Assembly (NCBI GenBank): GCA_031551965.1
Contig: JAVBMW010000016.1
Coordinates: forward strand, 40,598-104,597
DNA: 64,000 bases
Direction of reading: 5' to 3'
DNA from: CALVGQ01 sp031551965
Lineage (GTDB): Bacteria > Bacillota_I > Bacilli_A > Erysipelotrichales > Erysipelotrichaceae
A model generated the notes under the pieces. That model did not search any database. It was not told the DNA's origin and was given only the letters and a program-made list of their open reading frames with translations. This document shows, one piece after another, positions 7,984 to 15,519 of the stretch. The position numbers and the translations under genes are program-made. Each line of letters starts with the position of its first letter. The stretch's first letter is position 1.

Positions 7984-9633
7984 TTATAGTTCTATTATTC
8001 GACTTTCATAAGGAGCTAGTTCAAGTGCATTGGGATTATCATGAGAGTCAAGAATCAATTTACCTTCAATTGCTGATGGAAGTTTTGCGATTTTACTACT
8101 TAAATTTATTAACACGATCAGTGTTTGGTTTACGCTGATTCGCTTATATCCTAGAACCTGTTTGTGATCTGCAAGATAGGGATCAAAAGCACCAGTTTGT
8201 AATGTTTCAAGTTCCTTATGCAGCTGAATCAATTTTTTGTAGTATGCAAGAATACCATTATTTTTCATTAATTCATTTTCAACGTTGATCTCATTTGTAT
8301 TGGGATTAACTTTGATCCAAGGCTGTGACTCACTAAAACCACCATATTGATTACTGCTCCATTGCATAGGTGTTCTTGCGTGATCGCGGGTCATTCTCTG
8401 AACTACTTTCTTTGAAATCCAAGCTGGCAAATGCATCATCGATTGTAAAGTCGTGTAAATATTAATTGCTTCATAATCACGCCAATCTTCTTTTTCAAGT
8501 ATTAGATTAGTCATTCCAATCTCTTCACCTTGATAAATAAATGGTGTTCCACGTAATGTTAAAGTTAAGGTAGCGAAAGCTTTTGCGCTCTCCTCACGAT
8601 ACTTTTTATCATCGAGAAAACGAGATATGGAACGAGGTTGGTCATGGTTGTTCATGTAATTGGCAACCCAATAATTATTGTTTTGCATATCTGTTTGCCA
8701 ACGATAAATGATTGATTTGAAGTTTGGGATCGTCCAACGATATAATTTAGTAAAGTCGTATTTGCCTAGTGGACCACAATCTTGCAGTAGCAACTCAAAG
8801 GTAATCATCATATTAAGTTCATTTCGATCTTCACCAGCATACATTGCACAAGCTTTTTCATCTGCAAGCATACCTTCACCAATCGTGATGAAATCATATT
8901 CTTTTGACACATCTGAAATCATTTCTTTGATGTATTCGTGAGATAAATCTAAATTACACATGTATTCTTTTGCGAACTGATATCCTTTTTTCTCGGGTTG
9001 AAAGCTAGGCAGTCCTTCTTTTTTTGCGATCGTGTTAATGACATCCATGCGAAATCCGGCAATTCCTTTAGCCAGCCAAAACTTCATTATCTTTGCGACT
9101 TCCTTGCGGACATTTTCGTTTTTCCAATTTAAATCACATTGATTTGAAGTAAATGTTGTCAGATAATAACCGTTTTCAACGAGTGGATCTTTTTGCCATG
9201 CACTACCACCAAAAATACTGATCCAGTTGTTTGGTTCATTTTTTGTATCAGATTTTTTGAAAAAATAATAATCACGATAAGGACTGTTTACATCACTAAC
9301 TGCATTTAAAAACCAATCATGCTTATCGCTTGTGTGATTTGCCACAAGATCCATAATGATCCCTAAGCCTTTTTCTTTTGCCTTAAAAAGAAGTTCATCA
9401 AAATCCTTCATTGTCCCAAATTCGGGATTGATCGAATAGTAATCACTGATATCATAACCATAATCTGTATTTGGGCTCGCATAAACAGGGGATAGCCAAA
9501 TTAAATCAACGCCTAACGAAGCAATATAATCGAGTTTAGATATAATTCCTTGAATATCGCCAATCCCATCATTATTTGAATCTTTAAATGAACATGGCCA
9601 AATTTGATAAACAACTTTATTCTTGTATTCCAT
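7984..9633 (-). CDS. Alpha-glucosidase / oligo-1,6-glucosidase (GH13)
   Basis: A 549-residue cytoplasmic glycoside hydrolase of family 13. The N-terminal VVYQIWPCSFKDSNNDGIGDI and DYGYDISDY are typical of the oligo-1,6-glucosidase group. Catalytic residues are Asp197 in GFRMDVIN (nucleophile), Glu253 in TIGEGM (acid/base) and Asp331 in NNHDQPR. The protein lacks a signal peptide, so it should act on imported oligosaccharides. ATG 9633 follows an AAAGGA site; the longer frame upstream has no support. Trehalose-6-phosphate hydrolase is a related alternative, but no trehalose PTS is adjacent. Confidence 0.87.
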   Translation of the reverse strand: MEYKNKVVYQIWPCSFKDSNNDGIGDIQGIISKLDYIASLGVDLIWLSPVYASPNTDYGYDISDYYSINPEFGTMKDFDELLFKAKEKGLGIIMDLVANHTSDKHDWFLNAVSDVNSPYRDYYFFKKSDTKNEPNNWISIFGGSAWQKDPLVENGYYLTTFTSNQCDLNWKNENVRKEVAKIMKFWLAKGIAGFRMDVINTIAKKEGLPSFQPEKKGYQFAKEYMCNLDLSHEYIKEMISDVSKEYDFITIGEGMLADEKACAMYAGEDRNELNMMITFELLLQDCGPLGKYDFTKLYRWTIPNFKSIIYRWQTDMQNNNYWVANYMNNHDQPRSISRFLDDKKYREESAKAFATLTLTLRGTPFIYQGEEIGMTNLILEKEDWRDYEAINIYTTLQSMMHLPAWISKKVVQRMTRDHARTPMQWSSNQYGGFSESQPWIKVNPNTNEINVENELMKNNGILAYYKKLIQLHKELETLQTGAFDPYLADHKQVLGYKRISVNQTLIVLINLSSKIAKLPSAIEGKLILDSHDNPNALELAPYESRIIEL

Positions 9634-9676
9634 AAGGTAGTTCCTTTCGTTTTGATATATTAATTTTACCATCTAT

Positions 9677-9719
9677 TGCAAAACAAGAAAATGATAAATG
9701 AAAATCGCATTTATCATTC
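9677..9719 (-). terminator. Terminator of the unidentified RNA
   Basis: An 11-bp perfect stem (AATGATAAATG 9691-9701 with CATTTATCATT 9709-9719) is followed, on the minus strand only, by the T-rich tail TTCTTGTTTT. It ends a minus-strand transcript that crosses 10080-9720 and has no coding frame. Confidence 0.75.
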
Positions 9720-10080
9720 TAAAACCTTAGAGTCTTAGAACCCGATTCTGTTTCTTGCCAGATCGGTAAGATGTACACTTTGTTTTATCTTTCCTCATCA
9801 AGGTGGTACGATAAAACAAGCTGTTGTAATCCTTTTTTTGTTACTCCATTTCCAATGAAGTTCATCCCTACCCCCAACCGGTTATCTTCTAGTAACTGCA
9901 TCAAAGTGTACGGTTCATTGTTTAATGGTTAAAGCTGTTAATCTACAAATCTCACCCCTCTTCTACAATCACATAACTTGCAGCTAAATGACTGCTTAAC
10001 CCTTTAGACTTACTTGTCAGCAATTGTGGTACTACTAATATTTATGATCATTACAACAGTAAATAAACTTAAATATTAGC
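9720..10080 (-). ncRNA. Putative structured non-coding RNA of unknown class
   Basis: No convincing coding frame exists in this 360-base stretch. On the minus strand it begins with a 10-bp stem (10079-10070 with 10044-10035), contains a long-range 10-bp stem (CAAAGTGTAC 9902-9911 with GTACACTTTG 9773-9782) and an inner stem (TTGTTTTATC 9780-9789 with GATAAAACAA 9810-9819; the two share three bases), and ends at an intrinsic terminator. tRNA-Gln upstream has its own terminator, so this is a separate unit. I could not match it to tmRNA (no tag frame, no tRNA-like end), RNase P RNA (only scattered GAGGAAAG and ACAGAA), SRP RNA or 6S RNA. Confidence 0.6.
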
Positions 10081-10169
10081 CTTGACTTTTAGAAAATTAT
10101 TTGAATACTATTCAAGTAAATCATCAATAGTAATCCATAATTTAGAGAGCATCGAGAACTTTTCCATAT

Positions 10170-10195
10170 AAAAAAAAACATTTCCGTAAGAAATG
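10170..10195 (-). terminator. Terminator after tRNA-Gln
   Basis: On the minus strand CATTTC pairs with GAAATG around a five-base loop (10195-10179) and runs into a nine-base T tract (10178-10170). Confidence 0.75.
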
Positions 10196-10203
10196 AATTT
10201 AAA

Positions 10204-10279
10204 TGGCTGGGGCACCTGGATTCGAACCAGGGCAATGTCAGATTCAGAGTCTGATGCCTTACCGCTTGGCGATGCCCCA
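10204..10279 (-). tRNA. tRNA-Gln (anticodon CTG)
   Basis: The minus strand folds as a cloverleaf starting TGGGGCATC and ending GCCCCAGCCA, with the 3' CCA encoded (10206-10204). The anticodon loop CTCTGAA sits between TCAGA and TCTGA, giving anticodon CTG, which reads CAG (Gln). The T arm has GGTTCGAATCC. A TATAAT-like -10 lies at 10303-10298 on the minus strand and a terminator follows, so it is a single-gene unit. Confidence 0.93.
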
Positions 10280-10438
10280 AGTATACTTGCAATAACTATT
10301 ATAGCTCTTAATCTTAAAACCTTCTACAAATTTATTTAAAAAAATGCTTTTCAACTTGATAACTCTTTTCATGCTTTATAGTTAATTTGTAATTCAACGT
10401 TATCATTAGGAACTTCTCAACATCTTCTCAAGAAATAG

Positions 10439-10462
10439 AAAACGCCCTTTGATAGGCGTTTT
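10439..10462. terminator. Terminator after tRNA-Thr/tRNA-Gly
   Basis: AAAACGCC (10439-10446) pairs with GGCGTTTT (10455-10462) around an eight-base loop. It lies ten bases beyond the 3' end of tRNA-Gly on the minus strand. Confidence 0.75.
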
Positions 10463-10471
10463 AATTACTAT

Positions 10472-10545
10472 TGGAGCAGATGAAGGGAATCGAACCCTCG
10501 TGTCGACCTTGGCAAGGTCGCGTTCTACCATTGAACTACATCTGC
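10472..10545 (-). tRNA. tRNA-Gly (anticodon GCC)
   Basis: The minus strand starts GCAGATG and ends CATCTGCTCCA with encoded CCA. The anticodon stem CGACC/GGTCG encloses TTGCCAA, so the anticodon is GCC. The T arm contains GGGTTCGATTCCC. It is co-transcribed with tRNA-Thr, five bases downstream of it. Confidence 0.95.
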
Positions 10546-10550
10546 ATTAG

Positions 10551-10626
10551 TGGTGCCGACTATAGGAATTGAACCCACAACCTACTGATTACAAATCAGT
10601 TGCTCTACCAATTGAGCTAAGTCGGC
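10551..10626 (-). tRNA. tRNA-Thr (anticodon TGT)
   Basis: The minus strand starts GCCGACT and ends AGTCGGCACCA with encoded CCA. The anticodon loop TTTGTAA between ACTGA and TCAGT gives anticodon TGT. The T arm has GGGTTCAATTCC. It is the promoter-proximal gene of a two-tRNA operon. Confidence 0.95.
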
Positions 10627-10637
10627 TTCGCTTAACT

Positions 10638-10666
10638 ATAATACCAAGAATATTTATTATTTTCAA
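10638..10666 (-). promoter_or_regulatory. Promoter of the tRNA-Thr/tRNA-Gly operon
   Basis: On the minus strand TTGAAA (10666-10661) and TATTAT (10643-10638) are 17 bases apart, with the tRNA 5' end 12 bases beyond. The -35 lies inside the first copy of the 91-bp tandem duplication. Confidence 0.7.
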
Positions 10667-10831
10667 TATGTTAATGACAAAAAGTTAAAAGAAAAAATGT
10701 TTGTTTTCAAAGAAAGAATAATAAAAAAACTACTTGAAATATATTTATTATTTTCAATATGTTAATGACAAAAAGTTAAAAGAAAAAATGTTTGTTTTCA
10801 AAGAAAGAATAATAAAAAAACTACTTGAAAT
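10650..10831. repeat. Perfect 91-bp tandem duplication
   Basis: Bases 10650-10740 are repeated without a visible mismatch at 10741-10831. The unit is AT-rich and non-coding. It lies between the divergent tRNA-Thr promoter and the promoter of the radical SAM gene; the unit contains a TTGAAA near its left part (minus strand) and another near its right end (plus strand), so both copies carry both -35-like boxes. Confidence 0.95.
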
Positions 10832-10852
10832 ATTTTCAATTAGAAGTATAAT
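10825..10852 (+). promoter_or_regulatory. Promoter of the radical SAM / GroEL-like operon
   Basis: TTGAAA at 10825-10830 (end of the second repeat copy) and TATAAT at 10847-10852 are 16 bases apart. The first gene starts at 10942. Confidence 0.65.
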
Positions 10853-10941
10853 TGGATTAAACAAACGTTACTGACACACAAAACTTATCAAAAAAGATTG
10901 TTGATCAGACAATGTTTTCGTTATGCGAAAGTGGTGAAATT

Positions 10942-12207
10942 ATGGATATTGCAGATAAACTAAGAATTTTAGCTGATAGTGCAAAATATGATGTTTCTTG
11001 TAGCTCAAGTGGAAGTAATCGTAAAAATACAAAAGATGGCATTGGAAATGCTCAACTGTGTGGCATTTGTCATAGTTTTGCAGCAGATGGACGTTGTATT
11101 TCTCTTTTGAAGATATTGATGAGTAATGCCTGTATTTATGATTGCAAATATTGTATCAATCGATGTTCAAATCAAATTGAAAGAGCTTCGTTCACACCTA
11201 ATGAAATAGCAGAGCTAACAATCAATTTTTATAAAAGAAATTATATTGAAGGATTATTTTTAAGTTCTGGTATTATTAAAAACCCAGATCATACGATGAT
11301 GTTGTTGTGTGAAGCAATCAGTTTGCTTAGAAATAAATATCGTTTTAATGGATATATTCATGCGAAGACAATACCTGGAGCGAGTCAGGATATGATCAAT
11401 AAATTAGGTCGTTTAGTTGACCGAATGAGTATTAATATTGAACTTCCTTCCAGTCAAAGTTTGAAATTGTTGGCTCCAAACAAAGAAAAAGATTTGATTA
11501 TTGAGCCAATGAAATATATGACTAAAACGATTCGTGAAGATAAAAAATTTGTAAGGGCTGGACAAACGACCCAACTTATCATTGGAGCAACTCCAGACAG
11601 CGATTATAAAATTATGGCTTTAGCAGAAAATATGTATGATCGTTTGAGCATGAAAAGAGTATACTATTCTGCCTATGTTCCGCTCAATCAAGATACTTTG
11701 TTGCCGGCAATCAAAGATCCACCGCTATTAAGAGAAAATCGATTGTATCAAGCAGATTGGTTATTGCGATTTTATGGATTTAAAGTTGAAGACTTGTTAA
11801 ACGAAGATCAACAAAACTTCAATACCTTGCTTGATCCGAAAGCAGACTGGGCAATACGTAACTTAGATCAGTTTCCTATTGAAATTAATAAAGCTGATTA
11901 CAATACTTTGTTGAAAATTCCAGGGGTAGGAGTATTGTCAGCTAAGAAAATTGTTACTGCAAGGAAATATCATAAGTTAACATTTGAGAGCCTTAAAAAA
12001 ATGAATGTAGTTCTAAAAAGGGCAAAATACTTTATTACTTGTGATGGTAAATACTTTTCAAACAGTAATTTCTTTAATACAGATGTCATCAGCGGGGCTT
12101 TGATTTATGATGAAAGAAAATTGATAGTAGGTTCTAACAATGAACAGCTTAGTTTATTTGAACCGACAACACAGGATAAGATCGAATGCATAACTGGACA
12201 ATTGTAG
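10942..12207 (+). CDS. Putative DNA modification/repair radical SAM protein
   Basis: A 421-residue radical SAM enzyme of the family named putative DNA modification/repair radical SAM protein (TIGR03916-like). The cluster motif CX3CX2C is Cys64, Cys68, Cys71 in CIYDCKYC. The N-terminus MDIADKLRILADSAKYDVSCSSSGS is the characteristic family opening, supporting ATG 10942 rather than 10912. A helix-hairpin-helix near the C-terminus (LLKIPGVGVLSAKKI) suggests nucleic acid binding. The family always neighbours a second protein of unknown chemistry, here the next gene, overlapping by 22 bases. The substrate is not known. Confidence 0.85.
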   Translation: MDIADKLRILADSAKYDVSCSSSGSNRKNTKDGIGNAQLCGICHSFAADGRCISLLKILMSNACIYDCKYCINRCSNQIERASFTPNEIAELTINFYKRNYIEGLFLSSGIIKNPDHTMMLLCEAISLLRNKYRFNGYIHAKTIPGASQDMINKLGRLVDRMSINIELPSSQSLKLLAPNKEKDLIIEPMKYMTKTIREDKKFVRAGQTTQLIIGATPDSDYKIMALAENMYDRLSMKRVYYSAYVPLNQDTLLPAIKDPPLLRENRLYQADWLLRFYGFKVEDLLNEDQQNFNTLLDPKADWAIRNLDQFPIEINKADYNTLLKIPGVGVLSAKKIVTARKYHKLTFESLKKMNVVLKRAKYFITCDGKYFSNSNFFNTDVISGALIYDERKLIVGSNNEQLSLFEPTTQDKIECITGQL

Positions 12208-12947
12208 ATTACATTTATATATATGATGGGACAATCGATGGTTTACTAACGATTGTCTATGATTGCATGAAAAAAAAACAGGTACCAAGATTTGTATATA
12301 TTGAAAAGGATTACATACCTAATTTGATTGATCAAGTTTTGTTTATACAAAGTGATGTAATCAAAGCAAATAAAATGATTGATGCCATTCGATATAAAGT
12401 TTCAGAAATGACTTTGTATTATGTGTATGTAGTATTCTTATCTGGCAAAATAGAAAAATCTAATTTTATTGTCAGGTATTTAATTTATGCATTCAAATAT
12501 GGTAAGAACATAAATTATATGAAAAGCTTGGATTGTATAATTGATCTGCATCATTATCATCGTCAAGTGAAGGGAGAGGCACATTTATTGTCGGGCTTCT
12601 TACGTTTTAAAGAGTTATCGAATCATGTGCTCTATGCCAAAATCGAACCAGATAATGATGTTTTGCACTTATTGGCTGATCATTTTGAAGAACGGCTAAA
12701 AAATGAAATTTGGATGATTCATGATGCAAAGCGTTCTAAAATCGCATTGTATAATCGTAAAGAATACGTCATTGTTGATGCGGATAATTTAGATTTATCT
12801 GCCTTTGAAACTACTGAAGATGAGTATATGAAACTATGGAAGCAATATTTTAAGAATATCAGTATTAAAGAAAGAGAAAATAAACGTTGTCAAATGCATT
12901 TTATGCCAAAGAAATATTGGAAGAATATGCTTGAAACAGAAAGTTGA
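12186..12947 (+). CDS. Partner protein of the radical SAM DNA repair pair (DUF4130-like)
   Basis: A 253-residue soluble protein matching the conserved partner family TIGR03915/DUF4130: an N-terminal YIYDGTIDGLLTIVYDC, a central CIIDLHHYHRQVKGEAHLLSGFLRFKEL, and a C-terminal KRCQMHFMPKKYWKNMLE. The family occurs almost exclusively next to the radical SAM gene. The residues VKGEAHLLSGFLRF are the most conserved-looking part. In other genomes the pair is sometimes linked to a uracil-DNA-glycosylase domain, which I do not see here. Confidence 0.82.
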   Translation: MHNWTIVDYIYIYDGTIDGLLTIVYDCMKKKQVPRFVYIEKDYIPNLIDQVLFIQSDVIKANKMIDAIRYKVSEMTLYYVYVVFLSGKIEKSNFIVRYLIYAFKYGKNINYMKSLDCIIDLHHYHRQVKGEAHLLSGFLRFKELSNHVLYAKIEPDNDVLHLLADHFEERLKNEIWMIHDAKRSKIALYNRKEYVIVDADNLDLSAFETTEDEYMKLWKQYFKNISIKERENKRCQMHFMPKKYWKNMLETES

Positions 12948-12955
12948 GATTGAAA

Positions 12956-14599
12956 ATGAAAAAAAGAGTATTTACTCAATTAGAAGCAAGGAATGGACTA
13001 ATTAGTGGAATTGATCTATTAGCGAATACGATCAAAGGGACACTAGGACCAAAGGGCAGAAATGTGGTGATCGCAAACGAATACATTGGTCCCTACATAA
13101 CTAATGATGGTGCGACGATTGCCAGAGAGTTTGAAGTTGAGGATGCGCTACAAAATGTTGGTGTAGAGCTATTAAAGGAAGTAGCTTTAAAGACAAATGA
13201 TTTGGCAGGAGATGGAACAACTACAGCGACTTTGTTGGCACAAAAAATGATCCATGAAGGATTGGAATATATCAACAATGGATATAACCCAATTTTGATC
13301 AAAGAAGGAATTGCCAAGTCAATAGATTTTTGTGTTGCTTATCTTGAACGATCTAGAATAAATATTGTAGACAATCATCAAATCGTTGAGGTTGCGACAA
13401 TTTCATCAGGGGTTACCGATATTGGTGAAATTATTGGCGACGCATTTAAACAGATCGGCAATGATGCATTAATCACTATAGAAGAATCTAAAAGTTCCAA
13501 AACGAGCTTAGAGATTGTTAAAGGATATCAGATTGATGAAGGATATTGCTCAGCTTATATGGCCAATGATAAATCTAAAATGATTACTGAATATAAGGAT
13601 CCCTATTTTTTAATTACAGACCAGAAAATCATTGAGCTGTCACAAATCGTTTCAATACTAAATCAGCTAATAGAAATAGAAGGAAATTTAGTGCTTATTG
13701 CTGATTCTATAAGCGAGGAAGTTTTATCAACATTAGTCATCAATAACATGCAGAGTATTTTAAATGTCGTAGCAGTTAAAGCGCCATCCAGCCATGAATC
13801 CAAGAAAGAGATATTAGAAGACCTGGCGATTATAACGGGTACTAGAGTGCTCGGGAATGCGATTAGTGGACCTCTTGAAAAAATAATGATTAAAGATTTA
13901 GGTAGATCAGCATCTGTCAAGGTTACAAAAAATGAAACGATTATCATGGATGGCAAAGCCAATAATGAAGAATTAAGTTTAAAAATCGAACAAATGAAAT
14001 ACTTGATGAATCAAGATATTATTGATTTTGAAAGGAATCGTATTCAAAATAGGTTAGCGAAACTTTCGCAATCTGCAGCAGTAATAAAAGTTGGTGCTGT
14101 TACTGAACTTGAGTTAAAAGAAAAAAAGATGAAAATCGAAGATGCATTATGTGCTACAAAGGTTGCGATCAAGGAAGGTATATTACCTGGTTCTGGAAAA
14201 GCTTTTTTGAATACTGCAAAAGCTTTAAGCAAATATATGAGTGATGAAAGCGAAGAAGATACGATTGGACGTATGATCATTTTAAAGACATTAAAAGAGC
14301 CGGTATTGCAGTTATTAAGAAATGCAGGAATAAAGGATATTGAACTAATTTTTAATCAAATTGAATCTTCTGCACCAACATGTGGATATGATATCAGAAA
14401 GTCATGCATAGTTGATCTAGTCGAAACCGGGATCATTGATCCATTTATGGTTGAAAAGGTAGCACTTGAATCAGCAGCTAGTATTGCATCGCTAATATTG
14501 ACTACAGATAGTGTGCTAGTAGACATCTCAATGGATAGCATTATAAAAAAAGGACTCAATGATCAACTGATACAAGACAACACAAACGGAACTTTCTAA
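12956..14599 (+). CDS. Divergent GroEL-like chaperonin (60 kDa)
   Basis: A 547-residue group I chaperonin-like protein. Core ATPase motifs are kept: LGPKGRNVVI, NDGATIA, GDGTTTAT near residues 85-92 and KIEDALCATKVA. Departures from the norm are GILPGSG where GIVPGGG is usual, and a C-terminus that ends DNTNGTF without the GGM-rich tail. No groES is adjacent. ATG 12956 is chosen to give the usual MKKRVFT-like start; its ribosome binding site is weak and it starts eight bases after the previous stop, implying coupling. It may be the only GroEL or a specialised paralogue; this window cannot decide. Confidence 0.85.
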   Translation: MKKRVFTQLEARNGLISGIDLLANTIKGTLGPKGRNVVIANEYIGPYITNDGATIAREFEVEDALQNVGVELLKEVALKTNDLAGDGTTTATLLAQKMIHEGLEYINNGYNPILIKEGIAKSIDFCVAYLERSRINIVDNHQIVEVATISSGVTDIGEIIGDAFKQIGNDALITIEESKSSKTSLEIVKGYQIDEGYCSAYMANDKSKMITEYKDPYFLITDQKIIELSQIVSILNQLIEIEGNLVLIADSISEEVLSTLVINNMQSILNVVAVKAPSSHESKKEILEDLAIITGTRVLGNAISGPLEKIMIKDLGRSASVKVTKNETIIMDGKANNEELSLKIEQMKYLMNQDIIDFERNRIQNRLAKLSQSAAVIKVGAVTELELKEKKMKIEDALCATKVAIKEGILPGSGKAFLNTAKALSKYMSDESEEDTIGRMIILKTLKEPVLQLLRNAGIKDIELIFNQIESSAPTCGYDIRKSCIVDLVETGIIDPFMVEKVALESAASIASLILTTDSVLVDISMDSIIKKGLNDQLIQDNTNGTF

Positions 14600-14671
14600 A
14601 TGATAGTAAACCAGAATTATGTTATATTAATATCATAAGTAAGTAAATTCGCAAAAAAGAAAGGAACGATT

Positions 14672-15519
14672 ATGCTAAGTTATTTAAAAGGAGATCTTTT
14701 ATCAAGTCCTGCTCAAGTTCAGGTAAATACCGTGAATACAGTTGGCGTAATGGGAAAAGGTATTGCTTTACAGTTTAAAAATAAGTATCCTAAGATGTTT
14801 TTGGATTATCAACAAGCATGTAACGAGAATAAATTTGATGTTGGAAACTTGTTTTTATGGAAATCAGAAATGAAGTGGATTTTAATGTTTCCAACAAAAA
14901 AGAGTGGAAAAATCCTTCTAAAATTGAATATGTTGAAGAAGGTTTAAAAAAATTTGTGATTAATTATGATAAATTAGGAATTGAATCAATTGCTTTTCCA
15001 AAGCTTGGTTGCGGAAATGGAAAGTTGGATTGGAAAGATGTAAAGCCTTTAATGGAAAAATATTTAAAACCATTACCTATAACGGTTTATATTTATGTAG
15101 ATGGTTATACAGAAATGTTTCCACAGAAAAAGGAAGGTTTGAACTGCCAAGAACATTCAAAATTTAAAAATTTAAATTTTGATGCGCTTAAAAAGGATAT
15201 TAAAGAAACACTGACTTATAATAATAACATTTTATACTCAGATGGTTTGCTGAAGCATATAGAATGGAATGATAACAGAATAGTCATTCAAAATGGAAAT
15301 ACAATTGAAATTGAAGAAAGCCAGTTATGCGATTTTTGGGATTATATTAAAAATGTGGGTGTAATAGAAGTAAAGAAAATACCAGAAATGTTTTCTGAAT
15401 TTTCTACAGTTATGTTACAAGTGTTTGAAAGATTACATTATATTCAACCTGTTTTAATTGCTAAAAATGAAGAGTATTTAAACGAGGGTGCTGGTTATCA
15501 ATGTGTGGTGGCATCATGA
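14672..15519 (+). CDS. darG: DarG-like macrodomain antitoxin, interrupted by a -1 frameshift
   Basis: Two overlapping frames together encode one 282-residue protein. The first (14672-14947) carries QVNTVNTVGVMGKGIALQFK and ends soon after FPTKK; the second continues with EWKNPSKIEYVEEGLKKF, IAFPKLGCGNGKLDW and a 120-residue C-terminal part. These halves make a complete macrodomain of the ADP-ribosyl-thymidine hydrolase type. The junction falls exactly on A AAA AAG (14896-14902), where a -1 shift restores the frame. An ATG at 14857 could start the second part alone. The stop overlaps the DarT start (ATGA). It may be frameshift-expressed, mutated, or a sequencing error in an A run. Confidence 0.75.
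14896..14942 (+). other. Slippery heptamer with a weak downstream stem
   Basis: In the zero frame the codons read ACA AAA AAG, giving the canonical bacterial -1 slippery heptamer A AAA AAG at 14896-14902. A possible 6-bp stem (CCTTCT 14914-14919, AGAAGG 14937-14942) starts 11 bases later. The slip continues as GAG TGG and rejoins the macrodomain frame. No strong upstream Shine-Dalgarno stimulator is seen. Confidence 0.5.

Noticed and set aside
7984..9633. Trehalose-6-phosphate hydrolase (treC)
   Set aside because: The GH13 motifs would allow it, but no trehalose PTS or treR is adjacent and the sequence reads equally well as an oligo-1,6-glucosidase.
9795..9820. AAGGTGGTAC on the plus strand looks like a T-box antiterminator motif
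   Set aside because: No stem I or specifier region precedes it (the alpha-glucosidase gene and a terminator do), no plus-strand gene follows, and the terminator orientation shows that the transcript runs on the minus strand.
9720..10080. tmRNA or RNase P RNA
   Set aside because: There is no tag frame ending in LAA, no tRNA-like 3' end, and the RNase P conserved boxes are not present in order; only GAGGAAAG and ACAGAA occur, some 50 bases apart instead of about 300.
14857..15519. An independent gene starting at the internal ATG 14857
   Set aside because: Its first dozen residues are out of register with the macrodomain, and the real family sequence resumes only after the slippery site; a single frameshifted gene is a better account.
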